Positions 8,678 through 16,548 of a DNA stretch of 64,000 nucleotides are shown in pieces. Numbering within the stretch: position 1 is the first letter of the stretch; each line of letters starts with the position of its first letter. Under the pieces are notes generated by a model that was not told the DNA's origin, did not search any database, and was given only the letters and a program-made list of their open reading frames with translations. The DNA is from Accumulibacter sp. Its GTDB lineage: Bacteria; Pseudomonadota; Gammaproteobacteria; Burkholderiales; Rhodocyclaceae. The stretch lies in NCBI RefSeq assembly GCF_023806635.1, contig NZ_JAMTDQ010000046.1, positions 1 to 64,000 of the forward strand. The letters are read 5' to 3'. Both the position numbers and the translations under genes were made by a program.

Positions 8678-9400
8678 GTGCGACTGGCGATAATGCAGCC
8701 CTACTTCATGCCCTACATCGGCTACTGGCAGCTCGTCGCCGCGGTCGACCGCATGATCGTGCTCGACGATGTCGCCTTCATCCGTGGTGGCTGGATCAAC
8801 CGCAACCGGATACTCGTCGCTGGCGCGGCACATCGCTTCAGCCTGCCGCTCCGGCTGGCGTCGCAGAACCGCCTGATCAATCAGATCGAGCTCGCCACCG
8901 ACGCCGGCTGGTGGCGGCGCTTCCGCTCGACGCTCGCGCAGAGCTATCGCCGTGCCCCTTTCTGCGAGGAGACGCTGGCCATACTCGAGCCGATCGTGAG
9001 CGAGGGGCGCGGTCCCCTGCTCCCCTTCCTGTTGCACAGCGTCAGATCGGTCAGCGCCCACCTCGACATCCGCACGCCGCTGATTGCCTCGTCGGAGGTC
9101 GATCCCGAGCATCGCCAGCGTGGCCAGGAGCGCATCCTGGGCCTCTGCCGACACCAAGGTGCGGCGGAGTACCTCAACCTTCCCGGTGGTCGCACGCTGT
9201 ACGATCCGCTCCGGTTTCGTGACGCCGGCATGGAGCTGCGTTTGCTCGTGCCGCACGAACGGCCCTATTCCCAGCTGGGCGGCGGCTGGCGCCCGTGGCT
9301 GTCGATCATCGACCTGTTGATGCACCTGGGACGACAGGCGACGCGCGCGGAACTGGCACGATGCGACATCGAGACGCCGCTCGCGACACGTCCATCATGA
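8678..9400 (+). CDS. WbqC family protein
   Basis: A 240-aa WbqC-family protein (usual length about 230). It starts at GTG 8678, chosen because family members open with a short charged stretch followed by A-I-M-Q-P-Y-F-x-P-Y-I-G-Y, present here at residues 4-16. Other visible family features are V-L-D-D-V-A-F-I-R-G-G-W-I-N-R-N and a late L-Y-D-P-x-x-F. Members occur in O-antigen and flagellin-glycan clusters, but the biochemical activity is not established. GAGGGC lies upstream. It overlaps the next gene by ATGA, so it belongs to the same operon as the SPINDLY enzyme. Confidence 0.88.
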   Translation: MRLAIMQPYFMPYIGYWQLVAAVDRMIVLDDVAFIRGGWINRNRILVAGAAHRFSLPLRLASQNRLINQIELATDAGWWRRFRSTLAQSYRRAPFCEETLAILEPIVSEGRGPLLPFLLHSVRSVSAHLDIRTPLIASSEVDPEHRQRGQERILGLCRHQGAAEYLNLPGGRTLYDPLRFRDAGMELRLLVPHERPYSQLGGGWRPWLSIIDLLMHLGRQATRAELARCDIETPLATRPS

Positions 9401-10500
9401 ACACGCCGACTGCTCGACCGTCAACACTGCTCTTCCCGGCCGTCAACGGTCTGGCGTCCGAGTACTGGCGCACGGCGCGACAACTTGGCGAACCTCTGGT
9501 CCTCGCCGCCTCGGTGGCCTGCGATCCGGCGGATTTCGGCGGGGAGGCGGTATTGCGCCTGCCGATGGTTCATGACGACAGCTTCACCAGGGCGTTTCTC
9601 GCCCTCATCGAGCAGTGCTCGATCCGCCGCATCTTCTGCCCGGTGGCCAGTGTGTACAGCCATCTTCAGGCCTGGCTTCCCGGGCACGCGGCAGGCGTCG
9701 AGCTGGTAGGCGATTCACCGATACGCCGGCAGGTCGAACAGCACCGTGAACTCATGCTGCGGGCCCGCTCCCTGCGCGCCTGGATGTCCACGTGTGCGGG
9801 CGCCGAGGTCCTGCCCGAGATCGAAGTCGCCGCACTGCTGCGCCAGGCGGGTCTGGTACACGGCGAGTCAAGCGATGAGAAGCTGGCAGCCATGATCGCG
9901 ATTGCCGCCAGTGCGCCAGCCGGCGACCTGGTCGAGATCGGCGCTCTGATGGGGCGGACGGCACTGGTGCTGTTGTACCTTGCCCGACGCTACCAACTCG
10001 GCCCGCTGTTGACCGTCGACCCCTGGCTGGCGGCGCACGCGATCCATCAGGAATCGCCGGCAAACATCGGCCGGCTGGTTGACGAGTGGGACTACGAGGT
10101 GCTTGCCGAGTCCTTCTTCGTCAATCTGGCGCCGTGGCCCGGCGATGATCACGCGCATCTGCGCCTGCCTTCCGCGCAGGCGCATGCGATCTACGCGGCA
10201 GGATTGCCGCTCGCCAACCGCGAGTCGGTGGTCGTGCCATTTGCACGTCGAATCGCCATCCTGCATGTCGACGGCAACCATGATCACGCCGCTGTCAAGC
10301 AGGACTGCGAACTGTGGCTCAGCCACATGCTGCCCGGTGGCTGGCTGGTTCTCGACGACTACCAGTGGGCACATGGGGATGGCCCGCAGCGTGTCGGCGA
10401 CGATCTGCTTGCCGCCTGCAGCCAGAGGATCGAACGGGCGTTCGTCTGCGGCAAGGCGCTGTTCATCAGGCTGGGCAGCGACCCGGCACGCGAGGAATGA
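9397..10500 (+). CDS. Two-domain protein: N-terminal ATP-grasp-like half plus class I methyltransferase
   Basis: 367 aa from the ATG at 9397 (ATGA overlap with the WbqC gene). The C-terminal half, about residues 150-367, is a Rossmann methyltransferase of the Methyltransf_24/CmcI type. It has D-L-V-E-I-G-A-L-M-G-R-T-A at about residues 179-191 as SAM motif I, and I-L-H-V-D-G-N-H-D near 287-295 followed by G-G-W-L-V-L-D-D. The first about 130 residues resemble the pre-ATP-grasp nucleotide fold in layout (alternating strands and helices ending V-E-L-V-G-D-S-P), with no visible ATP-binding core. A role in methylating a flagellin sugar is inferred from context. The N-terminal assignment is tentative. 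Confidence 0.72.
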   Translation: MNTPTARPSTLLFPAVNGLASEYWRTARQLGEPLVLAASVACDPADFGGEAVLRLPMVHDDSFTRAFLALIEQCSIRRIFCPVASVYSHLQAWLPGHAAGVELVGDSPIRRQVEQHRELMLRARSLRAWMSTCAGAEVLPEIEVAALLRQAGLVHGESSDEKLAAMIAIAASAPAGDLVEIGALMGRTALVLLYLARRYQLGPLLTVDPWLAAHAIHQESPANIGRLVDEWDYEVLAESFFVNLAPWPGDDHAHLRLPSAQAHAIYAAGLPLANRESVVVPFARRIAILHVDGNHDHAAVKQDCELWLSHMLPGGWLVLDDYQWAHGDGPQRVGDDLLAACSQRIERAFVCGKALFIRLGSDPAREE

Positions 10501-10504
10501 GTTG

Positions 10505-11518
10505 ATGAGACCTGAGGAAGCTGAAGTGTATGTCTGTCCCGCCTGCAAGCGACCGATGCAGTTGCGGATCAGGCAGCAACGAGACGACGAAATCGTCGAC
10601 GGGGCGCTGGCATGCCCCTGCGGCGAGGAATTCCCGATCGTGGACGGCATCCCCGATCTCGTCTTTCCGCGTCAGCTCGCTGCCAGCGACCTCGAGGCGA
10701 AACTCTGGTACGACGCCAACGCCGACACCTACGACGAGAACCTGCACCTCACCTTCGACACCTTTCGCGAAGACGAGAGCCGGGTACGCAGCCGCCTGGT
10801 CGACCGGCTCGAGTTGCAGCCGACGCACCGAGTTCTCGAACTGGGTGCCGGCTCCGGTCGCGATTCGATCCTGATCGCCGACCGTCTGGGCGCGCAGGGT
10901 CGTCTCTACCTGCAGGATCTGTCGCTCGCCATCCTTCGCCACAGCTTTCCCAAGATGATGGCGAAGTCGGTGCCAAGCGAATTCCATGTCGGCAACGCCT
11001 GCCATCTCCCGTTTGCCGATGGCGTCTTCGATGCGGTCTTCCATTTCGGCGGTCTGAACACCTTTTCCAACATTGGCGCTTTCTTCAGCGAGATCAACCG
11101 GGTGACCAAGGTCGGCGGCAAGGTCGTTGCCGGCGACGAGAGCATGCCGGTCTGGCTGCGCAACAGTGAATTCGGCCGCGTGCTGATGAACTCGAATCCC
11201 CTCTACCGCTACGAACTGCCGCTGCAACACCTGCCCGTCTCGTGCCGTGAAGTGAAGCTGGAATGGATCATCGGCGGCGTCTTCTACGTCATCGAGTATC
11301 GTGTCGGCGTCGGTGAACCCTTCGCCGACCTCGATTTCGAGATCCCCGGCATCCGCGGCGGAAGCCATCGCACGCGCTACTACGGACTGCTGGAAGGCGT
11401 CACTCCGCAAGCCAAGGCGATGGCGCAGGCGGCCAGCGCGAACAGCGGCAAGAGCCTGCACCGCTGGCTGGACGAAGCCGTCCGCCAGGCAGCGGTGCGC
11501 GACCTGGAAGGAAAATGA
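10505..11518 (+). CDS. SAM-dependent methyltransferase with N-terminal zinc ribbon
   Basis: 337 aa from the ATG at 10505, chosen so that the zinc ribbon is intact at the N-terminus. Residues 8-50 form a Trm112-like domain with Cys11, Cys14, Cys37 and Cys39 (C-P-A-C and C-P-C-G) followed by F-P-I-V-D-G-I-P. A class I methyltransferase follows, with SAM motif I V-L-E-L-G-A-G-S-G-R-D near residue 115 and F-D-A-V-F-H-F-G-G-L-N as a motif IV equivalent. Such fusions are common in polysaccharide and secondary-metabolite clusters. The substrate is unknown; methylation of the island's sugar or its acyl group is the contextual guess. Confidence 0.82.
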   Translation: MRPEEAEVYVCPACKRPMQLRIRQQRDDEIVDGALACPCGEEFPIVDGIPDLVFPRQLAASDLEAKLWYDANADTYDENLHLTFDTFREDESRVRSRLVDRLELQPTHRVLELGAGSGRDSILIADRLGAQGRLYLQDLSLAILRHSFPKMMAKSVPSEFHVGNACHLPFADGVFDAVFHFGGLNTFSNIGAFFSEINRVTKVGGKVVAGDESMPVWLRNSEFGRVLMNSNPLYRYELPLQHLPVSCREVKLEWIIGGVFYVIEYRVGVGEPFADLDFEIPGIRGGSHRTRYYGLLEGVTPQAKAMAQAASANSGKSLHRWLDEAVRQAAVRDLEGK

Positions 11519-12310
11519 GTGGCAACGCAGATGAATGCCCGCCCGGAAATCGACGAAGACTGCCGCGCGCGTTACGAGGCGTACGAACGCGAGCACTGGC
11601 AGGAACTGGAGCAATGTGTCAGCCTGGCCAACCTGAGTCTCAAGGATGTCATGCTGCACGCGCCCGCGTTCATCCGCCGGCGGGAAATGGCGCGCCTGCT
11701 GGCGCACTACGAACTGTTCAGGCTGATCGCCGAGATGCCTGGATCGATCGCCGAACTCGGGGTGTACCTCGGTGCCGGCTTCTTCACCTGGAGCAAGCTC
11801 CTGGAAACCTTCAACCCGGGTGATCGCGGACGCAAGGTGTATGGGTTCGAAAGCTGTGCCGGCTACGAAGGCTTCACGGCGCCGGACGGCGCGTGTCGTC
11901 CCTGGGTCAACCGCCTGATCGGCAGCATGCAGCCGGGCGAGGAGTACCTGCAGCGGATGGTCGCGCTGCACAACAACGACAACTTCCTGCGCGGGGTCGA
12001 GCGCTGCAAGCTGATCAAGGGCGACATCTGCCGCACGGCCGAGGAGTTCGCCCGCAACGCACTGGGCACCCGCCTGAGTCTCCTCTACTTCGATGTCAAC
12101 CTTTTCGAACCGACACTCGCCGGCCTGCACCATCTCTACCCACTGGTCCTCAGTGGCGGCGTCGTCGCCTTCAACGCCTACGGTTCACCACCCTGGGAGG
12201 GCGAGGGCCAGGCCATCGAGCGCTATTTCACCGAGATCGGCCAGTCCGTACCGAAAATGCGGAAGTTTGCCTTTTCGATCTATCCCAACGCCTACTTCGT
12301 CAAGCCCTAG
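11519..12310 (+). CDS. TylF/macrocin-O-methyltransferase-like protein
   Basis: 263 aa. The GTG at 11519 follows the previous stop codon directly and has AAGGA about seven bases upstream; an ATG at 11531 is the alternative. The protein has the TylF-type layout: I-A-E-L-G-V-Y-L-G-A-G near residue 79 as SAM-binding motif, F-E-S in place of the acidic ribose-binding residue, and L-L-Y-F-D-V-N-L-F-E-P-T near 184. The last resembles the TylF metal-binding Asp motif, followed by L-S-G-G-V-V. TylF enzymes O-methylate sugars in antibiotics. This is the third methyltransferase in a row, consistent with a multiply methylated glycan. Confidence 0.78.
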   Translation: MATQMNARPEIDEDCRARYEAYEREHWQELEQCVSLANLSLKDVMLHAPAFIRRREMARLLAHYELFRLIAEMPGSIAELGVYLGAGFFTWSKLLETFNPGDRGRKVYGFESCAGYEGFTAPDGACRPWVNRLIGSMQPGEEYLQRMVALHNNDNFLRGVERCKLIKGDICRTAEEFARNALGTRLSLLYFDVNLFEPTLAGLHHLYPLVLSGGVVAFNAYGSPPWEGEGQAIERYFTEIGQSVPKMRKFAFSIYPNAYFVKP

Positions 12311-12324
12311 GGAGGTGCCACAGA

Positions 12325-13272
12325 ATGTTGCAGTGGCGCAAGCTGGGAATGCTCTTTCGGCCTGCCGGCCGGCTGCCCTGGATGCACGAGTTCGCGCAGG
12401 TACCAACGACCCTGCTGCTGTCCGACCGCCTGCGCGTCTACTTCAGTTGCCGACCGCAACGCGCGGCGGATGGCTCGTGCCTGAGCTACAGCGGCTTCGT
12501 GGACCTCGACCGCAACGATCCGCAGAGCGTGCTCGAAGTCTCGCCGCAGCCGGTCCTCGATCTGGGGGCAACCGGCTGCTTCGACCAGTTCGGAATCATG
12601 GCCGGAACAGTGGTCGCGGTCGGCGACGAGTTCTGGCTCTACTACTGCGGCTGGTCACGCCGGGTCGCCGTCCCCTACGACTGGGCCATCGGGCTGGCCG
12701 TCAGTCGTGATGGCGGCCGCAGCTTCATCCGTCGCGGGCAGGGACCGGTCGTCGGCCCCTCGCTGGACGAGCCGTACCTGCAGGCCTGCCCGATCGTCCG
12801 GCGTCTGGCCGACGATGACTGGCACATGTGGTATCTGTCCGGCACCCGCTGGCTGCAGCCGGCGGCGCAGCCGGAGTCGGTGTATGTCATCATGCACGCC
12901 ACTTCGCGCGACGGGCTCAACTGGCTGCGCAACGCGCAAGCCGTGATCCCGACCCGCGTCGCCGACGAGTGCCAGACCAGCGCCGCGACCTTCGCCTGGC
13001 AAGGCCACCACCGGATGCTGTTCTCCTACCGGCATGGCCTGGACTTTCGCAACTCCGATCGCGGCTACCGCATCGGTCACGCCGTATCGGACGACCTGAT
13101 CCACTGGCAGCGCGACGACAGTGAAGCCGGAATCGTGCCGTCGGCTGCCGGCTGGGATTCGCAAATGATCTGCTACCCGCACGTCTTCGAGCTGGACGGC
13201 CGGACGCTGCTGCTCTACTGCGGCAACGAATTCGGCCGCGAGGGATTCGGCTGGGCGGAACTCATCGCCTGA
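12325..13272 (+). CDS. Beta-propeller glycosidase-like protein
   Basis: 315 aa with a strong GGGAGGTG ribosome-binding site eight bases before the ATG. The sequence shows the repeated pattern of five-bladed beta-propellers of the GH43/GH32/GH130 superfamily: short W-Y-L-S-G and W-L-Y-Y-C-G-W edge motifs, S-R-D-G-G and S-R-D-G-L turns after each blade, and acidic residues at strand ends. Members in biosynthetic clusters may be transferases or phosphorylases rather than hydrolases, and the catalytic residues cannot be assigned by eye. No signal peptide is visible, so it is probably cytoplasmic, which fits glycan assembly better than polymer degradation. Confidence 0.7.
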   Translation: MLQWRKLGMLFRPAGRLPWMHEFAQVPTTLLLSDRLRVYFSCRPQRAADGSCLSYSGFVDLDRNDPQSVLEVSPQPVLDLGATGCFDQFGIMAGTVVAVGDEFWLYYCGWSRRVAVPYDWAIGLAVSRDGGRSFIRRGQGPVVGPSLDEPYLQACPIVRRLADDDWHMWYLSGTRWLQPAAQPESVYVIMHATSRDGLNWLRNAQAVIPTRVADECQTSAATFAWQGHHRMLFSYRHGLDFRNSDRGYRIGHAVSDDLIHWQRDDSEAGIVPSAAGWDSQMICYPHVFELDGRTLLLYCGNEFGREGFGWAELIA

Positions 13273-13299
13273 GCCGGCAAGAGGCACGAGGATGGAGGG

Positions 13300-13977
13300 A
13301 TGATGAAGAAGCTGCTGCTCTTTGGTGCCGGCAAGATTGCCGACGTGATGTCGGATTATTTCCTCCGCGACAGCGATTACGAGATCGTGGCCTATACCTG
13401 CGAAGCGGGTTTTGCCCACGGTGACTCGTACCGCAGCCTGCCACTGCTCCCCTTCGACGAGGCGACCCGCCTGTTTCCTCCTGCACAGCATGAACTGCAC
13501 ATCGCCGTGGGCTACCACGAACTGAATCGCGTGCGGCAGAGACTGTTCGATGCTGCCAGGAGCAGGGGTTACCGTCTCGCCAGCTACATCAGTTCGCATT
13601 CGTGGCCGGGACCCGACGCGGTCGTCGGCGAGAACTGCTTCGTCGCCGACGGTGTATCGCTCGAGGCAGGTGCGCGAATCGGCGACAACGTCGCGCTCTG
13701 GAGCAACGTCGTCGTCGGCCACCATGCGCAGGTCGGCGACCATTGCTGGATCGCGGCGGGAACGGCGATCGGCGGCGGTACGATCATCGGCGATCGCTGT
13801 TTCGTGGCGCTCAACGCGACCATCGGCAACGAAGTGGTCGTCGGCGCCGACAGCATACTCGGCGCACGCACGCTGCTGACGAAATCGGTTGGCGACAAGA
13901 GCGTCCTCGTCGAACGGGATACCGAGCTGTTCCGGCTCGACAGTGAGCGCTTCCTGCGCATGTCGCGACTGCGCTGA
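13300..13977 (+). CDS. NeuD/PglD-type sugar O- or N-acyltransferase
   Basis: 225 aa. Residues 1-85 resemble the PglD N-terminal Rossmann-like domain (L-L-L-F-G-A-G-K-I-A-D). From about 95 onward there are hexapeptide repeats of a left-handed beta helix (V-V-G-E-N-C, I-G-D-N-V-A, V-G-D-H-C-W, I-I-G-D-R-C). The His in V-V-V-G-H-H-A is in the position used by PglD/NeuD enzymes as catalytic base. Family members acylate amino sugars using acyl-CoA. In this cluster it is a candidate for acyl transfer to the amino group made by the aminotransferase at 16549. Two adjacent ATGs (13300 and 13303) are possible starts. Confidence 0.84.
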   Translation: MMKKLLLFGAGKIADVMSDYFLRDSDYEIVAYTCEAGFAHGDSYRSLPLLPFDEATRLFPPAQHELHIAVGYHELNRVRQRLFDAARSRGYRLASYISSHSWPGPDAVVGENCFVADGVSLEAGARIGDNVALWSNVVVGHHAQVGDHCWIAAGTAIGGGTIIGDRCFVALNATIGNEVVVGADSILGARTLLTKSVGDKSVLVERDTELFRLDSERFLRMSRLR

Positions 13978-13986
13978 CCGCCGCCG

Positions 13987-15540
13987 ATGGGCTACCTCTA
14001 CAACCTGGGCCTGGCGTTCGAAGACGTCGTCGCGAGCGACCCCGAGCGACCGGCCCTGATCCTCGCCACTGGCCGCTCCACTTCCTTCGCCGCTCTCGAC
14101 CGCTTGACGAACCAGTTCGCTCACTGGCTCGGTTCGCTCGGGCTCGGCCACCGCGATGTCCTGGCACTGTTCAACGCCAAGTCGGTCGAGGGCCATGCCC
14201 TGATGCTCGCCGCCCTCAAGATCGGCGCGGCGTACGTCAACCTCGACGACCAGAATCCGCCGCAGCGTCTGGCGATGATTCTCGCGTCCTGTCAGCCGCG
14301 ACTGGTGGTCAGCGATCACCCGCTGCCGGCAGCGATTCTGCGCTGCTGCCGGGAGGCAAGTGTTCATCTGCTGATGCTCCCGGAAGACGCCGTCGTCAAC
14401 CGCCTGCCGGCGGCGCGCCCGCCATCGACCGACCTGGTCACGGGCAGCGATCCGGCCTACCTGATGTTCACCTCCGGCTCGACGGGCACCCCGAAGGGAG
14501 TCGCCGTCGCCCACGCCAGCGTCCTCAACTTCATCCGCTGGGCACGGACGGAATTCGGCATCGCTGGCGGCGACCGCCTGAGCGGAGCGAATCCCCTGCA
14601 TTTCGACAACTCCGTCTTCGACTTCTACGCATCGCTGTTTTCCGGAGCAGCACTCGTGCCGCTCGGGCGCGAGATCGTCAGCGTTCCGGCCGAGCTCGTG
14701 CGGCAGGTTGGCGAACGCGGCTGCACCCTGTGGTTCTCGGTCCCTTCGCTGCTGATCTATCTGATGACCATGCGCCAACTGAGCGCAGACAGCTGGCCGA
14801 CGATGCGCTGCCTCGTCTTTGGCGGCGAGGGTTACCCGAAAGCCGAGCTGAAGAGACTGTTCGACCTCTTCCACCCGCGCGCGCGTCTGGTCAACGTCTA
14901 CGGGCCAACCGAATGCACCTGCATCTGCTCCGCCCACACACTGTCCGCAACAGACTTCGAGCAGTTGCATGGTCTGCCGCCGCTGGGCAGACTGGCGCCG
15001 AACTTCTCGTCGCTGATCATCGACGACGAAGAACGGCCAGTCAGCGCCGGGGAGGTCGGCGAATTGTGTCTGCTCGGCCCGCAACTGGCGCTCGGCTACT
15101 ACCGCAACGCCGACAATACCCGGCAGCGCTTTGGCTGCAATCCTCACTGCACCGGCTTCGCCGAACGCTTCTACCGGACCGGCGACCTGGTGCGGCAGGA
15201 CGAGAACGGCCTGCTGTGGTTCGTCGGGCGCAGCGACAATCAGATCAAGCACCTCGGGTATCGCATCGAGCTCGAGGAGATCGAGGCCGCTCTCGAGTCG
15301 CTGCCGCAGATCCGCCAGGCGGTCAGTGTCTATCACCGGCTGCGCCAGCAGCACGGGCGGATCGTTGCTTTCGTCAGTTGCCACTCGCCGGTCGACGAGG
15401 CGACCCTGCGGCAGGCGCTACGCGACCGCCTGCCCGCCTACATGATCCCGGCGCAGATCGAGGTCCTGGCCGAACTGCCGAAGAACGCCAACGGCAAGCT
15501 CGACCGCAGACAGATGCAGCAGCGAGTGGACGGGAGCTGA
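13987..15540 (+). CDS. Stand-alone amino-acid/acyl adenylation enzyme (DltA-like)
   Basis: 517 aa ANL-superfamily ligase without a fused carrier domain. Core motifs are intact: the P-loop-like L-M-F-T-S-G-S-T-G-T-P-K-G at about residues 158-170, N-V-Y-G-P-T-E for adenine binding, Y-R-T-G-D-L-V, the hinge segment G-R-S-D-N-Q-I-K, and the C-terminal catalytic Lys in N-G-K-L-D-R near residue 502. The motif H-F-D-N-S-V-F-D near residue 206 keeps the Asp that contacts the alpha-amino group in amino-acid-activating domains, favouring an amino acid substrate. The separate acyl carrier protein at 16287 is the obvious acceptor. The end of the gene converges on the SDR gene with only 13 bases between. 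Confidence 0.85.
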   Translation: MGYLYNLGLAFEDVVASDPERPALILATGRSTSFAALDRLTNQFAHWLGSLGLGHRDVLALFNAKSVEGHALMLAALKIGAAYVNLDDQNPPQRLAMILASCQPRLVVSDHPLPAAILRCCREASVHLLMLPEDAVVNRLPAARPPSTDLVTGSDPAYLMFTSGSTGTPKGVAVAHASVLNFIRWARTEFGIAGGDRLSGANPLHFDNSVFDFYASLFSGAALVPLGREIVSVPAELVRQVGERGCTLWFSVPSLLIYLMTMRQLSADSWPTMRCLVFGGEGYPKAELKRLFDLFHPRARLVNVYGPTECTCICSAHTLSATDFEQLHGLPPLGRLAPNFSSLIIDDEERPVSAGEVGELCLLGPQLALGYYRNADNTRQRFGCNPHCTGFAERFYRTGDLVRQDENGLLWFVGRSDNQIKHLGYRIELEEIEAALESLPQIRQAVSVYHRLRQQHGRIVAFVSCHSPVDEATLRQALRDRLPAYMIPAQIEVLAELPKNANGKLDRRQMQQRVDGS

Positions 15541-15553
15541 CGCGCACCGGGTG

Positions 15554-16297
15554 TCAGAGCTTCAGGCCACCGTCGAGTTCGATCACCGTTCCCGTCAGGT
15601 AGTCGTTGGCGACCGCGAAGAGCACGGTATGCGCCACTTGCTCGGCTGTACCAAGGCGGCGCAGCGGAATCCTGCCCACCCATTCGCGCAGGCGTTCCTC
15701 GCTCATCGCGGCATGCGTCGATGAGGTGTCGATGAAGCCGGGCGCGATCGCCAGGGAGCGAATCCCGAGCCCGCCCAGTTCCTTCGCCCACGACAGCGCG
15801 AGCGCGTTGACACCTGCCTTGGCAGCGGCGTACGCACTCTGGCCGGCGTTGCCACGGGCGGCGACCGAGCTGATGTTGATGATCACACCGCGCGTGCGCT
15901 GGCGCAGCATCCTTTCGGCGACGCAGGAACCCATCACCAGCGTCGTCGTCAGGTTCATGCGCAGGGCCTTCTCCCACAGGCCGATGTCGTGACGACCGGC
16001 GGCGCGATCGAGCAGGTTGTACAGTGGCGCACTGCAGATCCAGCCGGCCGCGTTGACCAGGATGTCGATCCGTCCGTGCTGGCCGTTGACGGTGTCGACG
16101 ATCCGCGCCGCCTGCTCGGGGTCGGCAGCGTCACCGGCATGGACGTCGATGCGCTCGTCCGCCAGCGCCGCCAGCCGCTCGCCGTCGAGGTCGAGTGCCG
16201 CCACCCGGCAGCCTGCCTCCGCCAGTGCCAGAGCAATGCAGCGGCCGATGTTCTGCGCCGCCCCGCTGACGATCGCCACCGCTCCGTCAAGCCGCAT
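15554..16297 (-). CDS. Short-chain dehydrogenase/reductase (FabG-like)
   Basis: 247 aa from the ATG at 16297, which overlaps the ACP gene by 11 bases. It is a classical SDR: G-A-A-Q-N-I-G near the N-terminus is the NAD(P)-binding turn, L-V-N-A-A-G the structural motif, I-S-S the catalytic Ser region, and Y-A-A-A-K the catalytic Tyr/Lys pair. The end, L-T-G-T-V-I-E-L-D-G-G, is typical of 3-oxoacyl-ACP reductase relatives. Overlap with an ACP gene suggests reduction of an ACP-bound beta-keto group, or alternatively oxidation/reduction of a sugar; only context distinguishes these. Confidence 0.86.
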   Translation of the reverse strand: MRLDGAVAIVSGAAQNIGRCIALALAEAGCRVAALDLDGERLAALADERIDVHAGDAADPEQAARIVDTVNGQHGRIDILVNAAGWICSAPLYNLLDRAAGRHDIGLWEKALRMNLTTTLVMGSCVAERMLRQRTRGVIINISSVAARGNAGQSAYAAAKAGVNALALSWAKELGGLGIRSLAIAPGFIDTSSTHAAMSEERLREWVGRIPLRRLGTAEQVAHTVLFAVANDYLTGTVIELDGGLKL

Positions 16298-16526
16298 CGT
16301 CGACCAGCCCGCGTCTGGCGAGTTGCCCGATGATGCGGGCAACCGAGGTCATGTCGGCAATCTCGTCGGCATCGAGAATCACCTGATAACGCTCCTCGAT
16401 GCCGATGATCAACTCCATGTGCGCCAGCGAGTCCCAGCCCGGCGTGTTCTTCATCGAGGTTGCCGGCCCGATGGCAGCCGGCGGCAGCTTGAGCGCCGCC
16501 GCGATCAGGGCGAAGAGTTCATTCAT
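16287..16526 (-). CDS. Acyl carrier protein
   Basis: 79 aa from the ATG at 16526. The phosphopantetheine attachment site is W-D-S-L with Ser33, followed by the acidic recognition helix M-E-L-I-I-G-I-E-E-R-Y. It is a discrete carrier protein rather than the housekeeping AcpP, judging from its divergent sequence and location. It lies between the aminotransferase and the SDR on the minus strand, with an 11-base overlap into the SDR. The adenylation enzyme encoded convergently is the likely loading partner. Confidence 0.9.
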   Translation of the reverse strand: MNELFALIAAALKLPPAAIGPATSMKNTPGWDSLAHMELIIGIEERYQVILDADEIADMTSVARIIGQLARRGLVDDAA

Positions 16527-16548
16527 GCGAGTCCTTGAGAACGGTACT

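Noticed and set aside
12655..15384. A 909-codon open frame on the minus strand opposite the propeller, NeuD and adenylation genes
   Set aside because: It is antisense to three well-supported genes, its translation has no recognisable domain, and such long shadow frames are expected at this GC content.
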